This document shows positions 1 through 5,313 of a stretch of DNA of 6,891 bases, piece by piece (positions within the stretch are counted from its first letter, which is position 1; each line of letters opens with the position of its first letter). The notes under the pieces are model-generated. The model searched no databases, had not been told where the DNA came from, and worked only from the letters and a program-made list of their open reading frames with translations. The translations under genes and the position numbers were made by a program. The stretch comes from Methanomassiliicoccaceae archaeon UBA113. Lineage in GTDB: Archaea > Thermoplasmatota > Thermoplasmata > Methanomassiliicoccales > Methanomethylophilaceae. The DNA lies in NCBI GenBank assembly GCA_002506175.1, contig DAXB01000056.1:1-6891 (forward strand). Reading direction: 5' to 3'.

Positions 1-46
1 CACTGAAATTCAGAAAGAACCAATAATCTCCAATCTGTTTCGCCAT
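1..46 (-). CDS. 5' end of an unidentified gene, cut by the window edge
   Basis: An ATG at 44-46 (minus strand) opens a frame that stays open to the window edge and gives 15 full codons, MAKQIGDYWFFLNFS. A Shine-Dalgarno-like AGGTG lies 5 bases upstream (52-56), the best ribosome site in this part of the window. Fifteen residues are too few to assign a family; the visible part is aromatic-rich and has no motif. The sequence upstream carries a repeated palindrome that could be an operator, which supports a real, regulated gene start. It could still be a chance open frame, because only 46 bases are visible. Confidence 0.42.
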   Translation of the reverse strand, partial: MAKQIGDYWFFLNFS

Positions 47-57
47 CTCCCCACCTT
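47..57 (-). promoter_or_regulatory. Shine-Dalgarno site of the left-edge gene
   Basis: Read on the minus strand the bases are AAGGTGGGGAG directly before ATG. GGTG matches the archaeal anti-Shine-Dalgarno. A TATAAAAA string at 56-63 abuts this site, but as a TATA box it would put transcription start inside the gene, so it is probably not the promoter used with this start. The AT-rich string near 99-105 (TTATTT on the minus strand) is better placed, giving a leader of about 30 bases. Confidence 0.4.
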
Positions 58-62
58 TTTAT

Positions 63-116
63 ACTGGTTTAACGTACTGCGGACTGACAACACGAGTTCA
101 AATAACGGTTTACCGT
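63..116. repeat. Two copies of an operator-like element, one a perfect palindrome
   Basis: Copy 1 is ACTGGTTTAACGT at 63-75 and copy 2 is AACGGTTTACCGT at 104-116. They match at 10 of 13 bases and start 41 bases apart, close to four helical turns. Within copy 2, ACGGT-TT-ACCGT (105-116) is a perfect inverted repeat; copy 1 is a degenerate version. The copies flank the likely TATA region (about 99-105) of the left-edge gene, the arrangement expected for a repressor site pair. The repeats are seen directly; binding by a regulator is inference. Confidence 0.35.
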
Positions 117-339
117 AATCCCCGAAAGGGCTTGCACTTGGCAAGATAGTGTGTCATTTTTTCCACTTTTGACTTGTACTGTTAATCATGCCAGCAACTA
201 GATAAAAAACTTTCATCGTGTGAAAAAAATAAGCATGTTTGAACGTCTTTATTCAAAAAACGGCTTTTTTACTGTTAAAAGGTTAGGCTGTCTCGTCATG
301 AGATAATTAGTTGTGATTTCAGCTCTTGGACAAGGTTTT
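117..339. other. AT-rich gene-free spacer with several small hairpins
   Basis: No supportable gene lies here. The stretch is clearly richer in A and T than the flanking genes. It holds two adjacent hairpins, CCC-GAAA-GGG (121-130) and CTTGC-ACTTG-GCAAG (131-145), followed by T6 at 157-162. It also holds TTTCA-TCGTG-TGAAA (211-225), TTTGAA/TTCAAA arms (238-243 and 252-257) and A6-CGGC-T6 (255-270). The only short open frame is 23 codons on the plus strand from 235, with no ribosome site. The spacer may contain transcript ends from the nuclease-helicase gene, or a small structured RNA. I recognise no known RNA family. Confidence 0.4.
255..270 (-). terminator. Possible terminator of the nuclease-helicase gene
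   Basis: An A6 tract, CGGC and a T6 tract form a symmetric element that puts a T6 run on either strand. It is the first strong T run met after the stop of the minus-strand gene that ends at 340, about 70 bases downstream. Archaeal termination needs mainly a U-rich run, so this is plausible, but the distance is long and no strong GC stem precedes it. Confidence 0.3.
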
Positions 340-2211
340 TCACTTTATATCTTGGATGCGTTTCTTAAGGTATTCAGATAGAGATCTATCTATGCAATAA
401 ACGATGCAGCTGTCCATGCCTCTCGTCATCAGGGTGCGATAGGTGTTGCGTATGATGCGATCCGCCCTTTCCGGGTTTTTCTTGTATCCTGACAGTGCAC
501 CATCCATATTAGCAGAGGGCACCGTAATAATGGAATCGTTTTCGAATACAAGATCCGGCCCTATTATCACTCCGGAAACCTGATACTCCATACCTTGGCT
601 CGAATGTATGCATCCGACCTCCTCCCTCATCGATTCGGTATTGGCCCAGGTGTCCGCCGATGAGTTCCATCTCAGATTCATGGATCCGATCGAAATATCA
701 GTAAGCGTCTTGTCTTTCTTGTCCTTGGAGCTCCATTCCCAGCAGTATCCCGCGGTGATGCGTGCCGTGTATCCTTCGGACCTTTTCTTTTGTATCGCAG
801 ATACCAGTTCCTCCGGCGAATCCACGACTGATATGTCATAAGGGAGTTTTCCCAGGAGGCTGATATCCTTAGATTCCCTGATTTTGAGAACATCATCCAG
901 CCAGGCAAGATACAGGCCGGACCCTTTGCATCTGAACTGTGTAGATAGTTTGAGATCGCTGATGATCTCGGCATTGTAATGGTCGGCCCATCTCTCGATC
1001 TCATCTATTGTACCGATGTCCTTCATGGACACCGTCTGATCCTCGTCGATGAAGAAGACGCTGATCTGTGCCGCGTTTATGATCTCCATGACCTGGTTCT
1101 TCCCGCCTTTGACGAAGCATATCGATTTGTTGGCCAGACGGTGTGCCTCATCCACCAGGATCACGGGGTAATCGTTGTACGCGCACCCGATGAAGCTGGA
1201 TGCGCCTTTGAACAGGTACTCCAACCCCACTTCGTTCGCAAGCCTTTTCAGTTCCTTCGAGTAGGTCGCCCTGGGTGCGGAGGTCTTCGTCACGTACAGT
1301 GTCGGGACGAAATGGTGCTGCCGATCATACTTGTTGCGATACCCCCCGACCAGCTCGGCCAGGAGCTTGAGGGCCAGTACAGTCTTGCCTGTACCGGGTC
1401 CTCCCCTTACAATGTACACTTGCTTCTTCTTGCCGTCGATGGCATGGCGGATCCCCCAGAGAAGCCTGTTGTAGATCTCCACCTGGTTCTCCATGGGTGC
1501 GAAGAAGTCGCGGTTGGTGAGAACCTGCCTCAACGATTTCTGGAGCGATGCCGATACCGTGAGTTTGCCTCTCTCGATCTTATCCAGAGTGGATGTTCCG
1601 TTGGATCTGCTCACATACTTGTCGATGAATTCAGTGAATCCCGGAGTGTCCTCGCTGTAGAAGATGAGGGCCTTGGATGTGAAGTATTCGTATCTTTCCT
1701 CTTCCAGAACCTCATCTTTCAGGTCGTGAGGATAGTTGTAGAGATATGCGCAAGGTATCACATCCACCTGTCCGTCCACTACCTCGCTGTTGAAGTAGTG
1801 GAGGTAGTTCGCATAGCTCCATGCCTGATACGACGGATGCAAAGTGTTCCTTCCGTAGAATTCCGCATACACCATGCCGGTGCTTTCCGTAGTTCTGATT
1901 CCGTCCTCCCAGCCCTTCATCTCCACGATTATCACGGATTCGTGGCCGTAGGAGTTGAGTCCTGCGATACCGAAGTCTATCCTGCTGGATGTGAACGGGA
2001 CGTTGTATTCGATGAAGACGCAGGTATCATCGGGGAGATCGGTCGCGGACATGACCAGAGCCATACGGGCGGTGGAGTCTTTCCAGGACCTTACCTCGGA
2101 TTCATCGTAGCCGATGTGGTTCTCCTCCAGGACAGCGCAGATCTCTTTGACGATGCGTCCGTTCAGAACATCGTTTCTGAACCCCTGTTTGGAGCTGCGA
2201 TACAGTATCAT
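340..2211 (-). CDS. PD-(D/E)XK nuclease fused to DUF2075-type (Schlafen group 3-like) helicase
   Basis: This is a 623-residue protein with two enzymatic parts. The N-terminal third has a PD-(D/E)XK nuclease signature: D79 in SSRIDF, E97 and K99 in IIVEMKG, then a Q-x3-Y motif (Q129, Y133) as in RecB-like nucleases. A linker follows to about residue 240. The rest is an SF1-type ATPase/helicase of the DUF2075 family: Walker A GGPGTGKT (270-277), Walker B ILVDEAH (361-367), FFIDEDQ (386-392), the arginine motif STQFR (433-437), HSSQGMEY (546-553) and a C-terminal YRTLMTRG (601-608). All key residues are present, so both activities are probably intact. M1 fits the usual family N-terminus; its ribosome site is weak (AAGGT, 3 bases before ATG). 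No signal peptide or membrane segment is seen, so it should be cytosolic. The gene stands alone, 156 bases after the hydrolase. Single-gene nuclease-helicases of this general plan include antiphage proteins, so defence is a reasonable inference; DNA or RNA repair is the alternative. Confidence 0.9.
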   Translation of the reverse strand: MILYRSSKQGFRNDVLNGRIVKEICAVLEENHIGYDESEVRSWKDSTARMALVMSATDLPDDTCVFIEYNVPFTSSRIDFGIAGLNSYGHESVIIVEMKGWEDGIRTTESTGMVYAEFYGRNTLHPSYQAWSYANYLHYFNSEVVDGQVDVIPCAYLYNYPHDLKDEVLEEERYEYFTSKALIFYSEDTPGFTEFIDKYVSRSNGTSTLDKIERGKLTVSASLQKSLRQVLTNRDFFAPMENQVEIYNRLLWGIRHAIDGKKKQVYIVRGGPGTGKTVLALKLLAELVGGYRNKYDRQHHFVPTLYVTKTSAPRATYSKELKRLANEVGLEYLFKGASSFIGCAYNDYPVILVDEAHRLANKSICFVKGGKNQVMEIINAAQISVFFIDEDQTVSMKDIGTIDEIERWADHYNAEIISDLKLSTQFRCKGSGLYLAWLDDVLKIRESKDISLLGKLPYDISVVDSPEELVSAIQKKRSEGYTARITAGYCWEWSSKDKKDKTLTDISIGSMNLRWNSSADTWANTESMREEVGCIHSSQGMEYQVSGVIIGPDLVFENDSIITVPSANMDGALSGYKKNPERADRIIRNTYRTLMTRGMDSCIVYCIDRSLSEYLKKRIQDIK

Positions 2212-2214
2212 CGA

Positions 2215-2246
2215 ACCTTAGAGGGGATCGATGGAGAAATAGATTT
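2215..2246 (-). promoter_or_regulatory. Weak promoter region of the nuclease-helicase gene
   Basis: On the minus strand an AT-rich AATCTATTT (2237-2245) is centred 30 bases before the ATG, and AAGGT (2215-2219) lies 3 bases before it. The TATA match is poor and the ribosome site is too close to be ideal. The gene may be expressed at a low level, or may partly depend on read-through from the hydrolase. A T-rich pyrimidine tract further upstream (minus-strand T5 at 2300-2304) could end the hydrolase transcript first. Confidence 0.3.
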
Positions 2247-2367
2247 GTTCCGCTGATCTCATCAATGGTGACTTGTCTGAAGGATGAAGAGGAGAGGACA
2301 AAAACGATAATGTCTCGCCGGATCAGAGTGAGTCTAAGGCAGTTGACCATCGCAGCCATCATCATTG

Positions 2368-3336
2368 TTAGGGATCTATAATCCTTACAAGATCATCCAT
2401 CGCGGCACCGACCATCTCCATCATCCGCATGGTGGGTATATGTCCTGAATCTTCCGCGATCCTGACCTCGAGATTCTCATTCCCGGATGAATCGACGACA
2501 TCCCTCACCGTCCTCGTGGACGCGACCGCATCTGTATCCCCCTGCACCATGATGTACGGCACCTCAATCCTCTTGAGCGTCTCGGTCAGGTCGATGCGCG
2601 GAATCTCCTCGAACAGCGGACGGTTCTTCCTGCATTCATTGACCATCATGGCCGCAAACGCATCCCTCAGCGTGTAATCGGGGCTGGTCAGCAGCAGCTT
2701 CAGCATCATGCTCAGGGGCATGTTCCTCCCCTTCCTGTTCCTGTATGCATCGGTATGCCTCATCAGAGCGCCAGAGATCATCTTGATGTCATTGAATGTG
2801 CAGTCATCCGCGGTGACGGAGCGTATCCTGGCCATCTTCTTCTCCGATATCCCAGCATCTCCGAGTACGTTCTTGACCTCGTCTCCGACGAACACATCCC
2901 TGACGATCTGCCCGCATGCAACTACGCCGTCCACAGAATGCCCGCCCCTCTCCAGGAGCTTCGCGCTCAGTACAGTCCCCCATGATGAGGCGAAAAGGAA
3001 CACTTTGTTATCGGGAAACCTCCTCCCGATCTCCGCCACCAGGTCCTCCGTCATGTCCACATAGGATTCCACCGTGACAGTACTATCCAGCTTACGGTTG
3101 TTTATCCCGCATCCGAGCTGGTCCCAGAACACCGTGACGAAACGGTCGGTGACATCCTTGTACCGTCCTCTGAAACCGCATCCGGGGATGGCCTGCCCCG
3201 GACCTCCGTGCAGAACGACCATGATTGGGAGGTCCTTCCTCCTGCCCTCAATCAGGACCTTCTGTGGGAATCCTCCCAGTTCCAAGCTTATCATCTCGGA
3301 GATCTCGTTGTCTGTCCTGACTCTCCTTTTGAACAT
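2368..3336 (-). CDS. Alpha/beta hydrolase, proline iminopeptidase-like
   Basis: This is a 322-residue cytosolic alpha/beta-hydrolase-fold protein. The landmarks of the prolyl iminopeptidase group are in order: HGGPG (43-47, oxyanion hole), WDQLGCG (71-77, the family's WDQRGxG), the nucleophile elbow ASSWG with S118, the likely acid D269 in QGDTDA, and H299 in DSGHIP. The triad is therefore complete. Between about 140 and 240 is a helical, Arg/Met-rich cap that would set the substrate. Family members remove N-terminal proline or hydrolyse other small amides and esters; the substrate here cannot be told. The frame is open to a TTG at 3357, but the ATG at 3336 is chosen because GGAGG lies 10 bases upstream and the TATA box predicts a start near 3355. 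Differences from the usual motifs (Leu for Arg in WDQ, Ala for the first Gly of the elbow) suggest it is not a standard Pip enzyme. Confidence 0.88.
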   Translation of the reverse strand: MFKRRVRTDNEISEMISLELGGFPQKVLIEGRRKDLPIMVVLHGGPGQAIPGCGFRGRYKDVTDRFVTVFWDQLGCGINNRKLDSTVTVESYVDMTEDLVAEIGRRFPDNKVFLFASSWGTVLSAKLLERGGHSVDGVVACGQIVRDVFVGDEVKNVLGDAGISEKKMARIRSVTADDCTFNDIKMISGALMRHTDAYRNRKGRNMPLSMMLKLLLTSPDYTLRDAFAAMMVNECRKNRPLFEEIPRIDLTETLKRIEVPYIMVQGDTDAVASTRTVRDVVDSSGNENLEVRIAEDSGHIPTMRMMEMVGAAMDDLVRIIDP

Positions 3337-3346
3337 GTATCTGCTT

Positions 3347-3384
3347 CCTCCGGTCAACAGTTCATCCGTTTATGCGTATTTATA
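3347..3384 (-). promoter_or_regulatory. TATA box and Shine-Dalgarno of the alpha/beta hydrolase
   Basis: The minus strand reads TATAAATA at 3377-3384 and GGAGG at 3347-3351. The TATA box predicts transcription start close to 3355, leaving a leader of about 20 bases that contains the GGAGG site before the ATG at 3336. This decides against the upstream TTG start. An A9 run (minus strand, 3413-3421) lies further upstream. Confidence 0.6.
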
Positions 3385-3630
3385 CGGCGGTGCGGAAGTC
3401 TCGTACATGAACTTTTTTTTTCTGTAATTCGATTTCTTCTGACTGGAGATGTTCAGCAATTCTCCCGATCCTATCTGGTATCTGCCGTTACAATCTATCA
3501 GCCAGTAATCGAAAACCATTCACAGATGGCAAGATCTGTTCCGGATAATACAGAGTACGTCCGGATTCCTTCTCCGGCACAGCATGAACAGGACCGGAAC
3601 GCCGGCATGACATCGGACACATCCTTTTCA
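3385..3630. other. Gene-free stretch between the repeat protein and the hydrolase
   Basis: I find no gene supported by a ribosome site or protein motif here. The stretch would be the 3' region of the repeat/zinc-ribbon gene, and its right part has a nested inverted repeat. A T9 run on the plus strand (3413-3421) lies at its left end. No tRNA, CRISPR repeat or mobile-element end is visible. The frames open here overlap the neighbouring gene out of phase and look accidental. Confidence 0.4.
3538..3600. repeat. Nested inverted repeat built from CCGGA units
   Basis: The outer arms are GTTCCGG (3538-3544) and CCGGAAC (3594-3600), a perfect 7-base match. The inner arms are CCGGA (3561-3565) and TCCGG (3573-3577) around a 7-base loop. 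The unpaired segments between outer and inner arms are both 16 bases long. In the minus-strand transcript this falls 30-90 bases after the stop of the zinc-ribbon gene, so it could be a 3' UTR structure or a transcript end. No T run follows closely, so a plain terminator is not obvious. Confidence 0.3.
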
Positions 3631-4527
3631 TCAGACGAACGGCACCGATACCGGATTCAGTTTCGAATCGCACAATGGGCATCTCTTCCCATCGAATACG
3701 GCGAAACAGTCCGGACACACCAACACTCTGCGGCACTTAATCTCATCAGTGTGCACCACGGTCGCGATCGGATACTCCAGTCTGACTGTCCAGTGCCCGT
3801 GTGGCGGATGGCTGACGGGATAATCCTCATCCCCGGAAAAGTGGGCGCTGGGGACGTATTCGCCGTACATCTCTTCCTCGTGGTATACGATGATCTTTCC
3901 AGTACGGCATGAGGCATACCCCAGATGTTCGCTGCCATAGGATGAGCACATCAGCCGGTCGCGGCAGCGGTATGCATGCTTCAGAAGATCCTCGTCGCTG
4001 CCTTTGCGGCTTTCTATGACCGTGTCCAGATCTCCTATGGAATCGAGACGGGCCATCGCCGTCTTGGCGATGTTCCCGTCCGCCGATCCGCAGGCGTATT
4101 CCATGATCACGGCGCGGTCGTCGATGCAGGCCATAGCCTCGGATGCGCATCCGTACTTTCCATTCCTGATGATGTCCAGCAGGAACTCCCTGTCGTCAGC
4201 CATCCTTATGATGCGTCTGCGGTCGCTGGGACGGCATCCGGGGCTTTCGAAGATCCTTCTGAGCGATCCGGACGTCTTCAGATTCCGCAGGACGATCTCA
4301 CCGACTCTGCCGTCAGTCTCTTCGTACAACGTACATAGGTCCGTTTCGTCCATATCCTTCATCAGCACGGCCATCCTGTCCAGAGCCGCATCCCTAACAG
4401 GCCTCAGCGGAGCCTGCTTGTATATCCTGACCAGCTCCGAAACGTCGTCCGTCCCGTTAACATATGCAACAGCCTTTGCGATGCGTCTCTCGTTTTTAGT
4501 CATCCATGCGGGGCCGAACAGTTCCAT
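3631..4527 (-). CDS. HEAT/LRV-like helical repeat protein with C-terminal zinc ribbon
   Basis: This is a 298-residue protein that I cannot place in a named family. Residues 27-192 hold about six repeats of roughly 25-30 residues, beginning near 27, 60, 85, 111, 136 and 162. Each starts with a D- or S/T-rich turn, then a hydrophobic helix and a second helix rich in Ala and Arg, as in HEAT or leucine-rich-variant solenoids. Residues 193-275 are a Tyr/His/Glu-rich region without repeats. The C-terminus carries a zinc ribbon: C281-x2-C284, eight residues, C293-x2-C296. No membrane segment or signal peptide is seen. The frame is open to a TTG at 4533; the ATG at 4527 is preferred because AGGT lies 7 bases upstream. 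Solenoids of this kind bind proteins, and the ribbon could add a nucleic-acid or protein contact. A scaffold or regulatory role is inference only. It has its own promoter and is divergent from the membrane-protein gene. Confidence 0.8.
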   Translation of the reverse strand: MELFGPAWMTKNERRIAKAVAYVNGTDDVSELVRIYKQAPLRPVRDAALDRMAVLMKDMDETDLCTLYEETDGRVGEIVLRNLKTSGSLRRIFESPGCRPSDRRRIIRMADDREFLLDIIRNGKYGCASEAMACIDDRAVIMEYACGSADGNIAKTAMARLDSIGDLDTVIESRKGSDEDLLKHAYRCRDRLMCSSYGSEHLGYASCRTGKIIVYHEEEMYGEYVPSAHFSGDEDYPVSHPPHGHWTVRLEYPIATVVHTDEIKCRRVLVCPDCFAVFDGKRCPLCDSKLNPVSVPFV

Positions 4528-4559
4528 GAGCAATACCTGGGGAAAGCACGTGTTCTCGG

Positions 4560-4567
4560 ATATATTA
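4560..4567 (-). promoter_or_regulatory. TATA box of the zinc-ribbon repeat gene
   Basis: The minus strand reads TAATATAT at 4560-4567, about 36 bases before the ATG at 4527. Transcription would start near 4538-4540, leaving a leader just long enough to include AGGT (4535-4538). This supports the ATG at 4527 as the start. Confidence 0.5.
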
Positions 4568-4583
4568 CCCTATGGCGGCGTCC

Positions 4584-4594
4584 CCGATAATCGG
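4584..4594. promoter_or_regulatory. Palindrome between two divergent promoters
   Basis: CCGAT-A-ATCGG is a perfect inverted repeat with a one-base centre. It lies 17 bases upstream of the TATA box of the zinc-ribbon gene and about 40 bases upstream of the TATA box of the membrane-protein gene. Its position would suit a regulator shared by both. Short palindromes occur by chance, so this is weak evidence. Confidence 0.22.
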
Positions 4595-4633
4595 AAACAG
4601 GGCTTCCGGATCGATATCCTTCCGCATATGACA

Positions 4634-4642
4634 TTATAAATA
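4634..4642 (+). promoter_or_regulatory. TATA box of the four-helix membrane protein
   Basis: TTATAAATA is centred about 36 bases before the ATG at 4674. The predicted transcript start is near 4662, giving a leader of about 12 bases with no Shine-Dalgarno sequence. Translation would be nearly leaderless. Confidence 0.55.
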
Positions 4643-4673
4643 CACCTCATCCGACTTCTCCCACCCGATAAAC

Positions 4674-5132
4674 ATGAATTGTCCAGCAAACAACAGCGGA
4701 GTCCTATGGCTCGTCGCCACCGTCATCGGAGCATTGATCGTCATAGTGTCATTCTTCCTGGCATACGTCAACTTCTCTGCCCTCGGATACACGGAGGTCC
4801 AGTCGGGACTAGACATCATCAGCAACGAGAATCTCACCAGCTGGAAGTACCTCCCCGTGGTAGCGGTCGTCCTCGCGGTCATCGCACTCCTCGTCGCAGT
4901 CATAAGGAAGAACACAGGCGCCAAGGGCGTATTGGTCGCCACAGGTCTGTTGATCATCATCCTCTCGGTCGCGTTCTTCTTCGTCGTCGACAACGGATCC
5001 ATCCTGGACATCCACAGCAAGCTCGCCGAGATCCTCAAGGGATTCATGAAGGTCGACTACGGTGTGTACGTCACCATAATCGGCGGAATCGTGCTTGTGA
5101 TCGCGGGATTCCTCCCGACTAAGAGCAACTGA
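4674..5132 (+). CDS. Small four-helix membrane protein of unknown function
   Basis: This 152-residue protein has four clear hydrophobic segments at about 9-32, 58-77, 84-105 and 130-147. Short polar loops separate them: the first, residues 33-57, includes an NLT sequon at N53; the second is a basic turn, RKNTGAKG (78-85); the third is a mixed helix, 106-129. By the positive-inside rule the RKNTGAK turn should face the cytoplasm, which puts both termini and the LPTKSN tail there too and the two longer loops outside. There is no signal peptidase site; Cys3 is too early and out of context for a lipobox. Wobble positions are strongly C/G-rich, as in a well-adapted chromosomal gene. I recognise no family and see no conserved charged residue inside a helix that would mark a transporter. 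It is the only plus-strand gene in the window and ends at a strong terminator. Confidence 0.82.
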   Translation: MNCPANNSGVLWLVATVIGALIVIVSFFLAYVNFSALGYTEVQSGLDIISNENLTSWKYLPVVAVVLAVIALLVAVIRKNTGAKGVLVATGLLIIILSVAFFFVVDNGSILDIHSKLAEILKGFMKVDYGVYVTIIGGIVLVIAGFLPTKSN

Positions 5133-5145
5133 TTACGATATCAGC

Positions 5146-5186
5146 CTGCGGCCGGAAGCGGCCGCAGTCCAAACACCTTTTCTTTT
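5146..5186 (+). terminator. Hairpin plus T-rich terminator of the membrane-protein gene
   Basis: A perfect 9-base GC-rich stem, CTGCGGCCG/CGGCCGCAG with a GAAG loop (5146-5167), is followed by TTTTCTTTT at 5178-5186. It begins 13 bases after the stop of the plus-strand gene. It separates two convergent genes. The minus strand lacks a T run after the stem, so it works best for the plus-strand transcript. Confidence 0.7.
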
Positions 5187-5193
5187 ACTTGGC

Positions 5194-5303
5194 AAAAACA
5201 AGCGATCAATTCGTACTCCCCATGCATCATTCCTGTATGCACGGATGCTTTACCGGTTGTGATGCGGTTCCGTGTCGATTCAGGACCCACTGCAATCTGC
5301 AGT
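5194..5303 (-). terminator. Possible transcript end region of the threonine ammonia-lyase gene
   Basis: Ten bases after the lyase stop the minus strand has a perfect short hairpin, ACTGCA-GAT-TGCAGT (5289-5303), but no T run follows. A T5 run on the minus strand (5194-5198) comes about 115 bases after the stop, next to the opposing terminator. Either could end the transcript; neither is convincing alone. Confidence 0.25.
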
Positions 5304-5313
5304 CTATTTGGAA

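Noticed and set aside
91..116. GAGTTCAAATAA resembles a tRNA T-loop
   Set aside because: The flanking five-base arms do not pair, and no acceptor stem, D-arm or anticodon arm can be built around it.
235..306. 23-codon plus-strand frame (MFERLYSKNGFF...) in the AT-rich spacer
   Set aside because: No Shine-Dalgarno sequence and no well-placed TATA box; a frame of this length is expected by chance.
979..2256. Long open frame of 425 codons on the plus strand
   Set aside because: It lies antisense to the nuclease-helicase, whose full set of motifs identifies the coding strand. The antisense translation shows no motif, a common artefact of codon bias.
2102..2365. 87-codon minus-strand frame starting 2 bases after the hydrolase stop
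   Set aside because: It has no ribosome site, overlaps the first 110 bases of the nuclease-helicase gene out of phase, and its C-terminal part is the Arg/His/Gln-rich kind typical of shadow frames.
3488..3736. 82-codon minus-strand frame in the spacer after the zinc-ribbon gene
   Set aside because: I considered a frameshifted extension of the zinc-ribbon protein. The ribbon gene ends cleanly after a complete CX2C pair, and this frame has no motif and starts inside that gene.
4679..5122. Arg/His-rich plus-strand frame overlapping the membrane-protein gene
   Set aside because: It is the shifted frame of the four-helix protein; its composition is a by-product of C/G-rich wobble positions.
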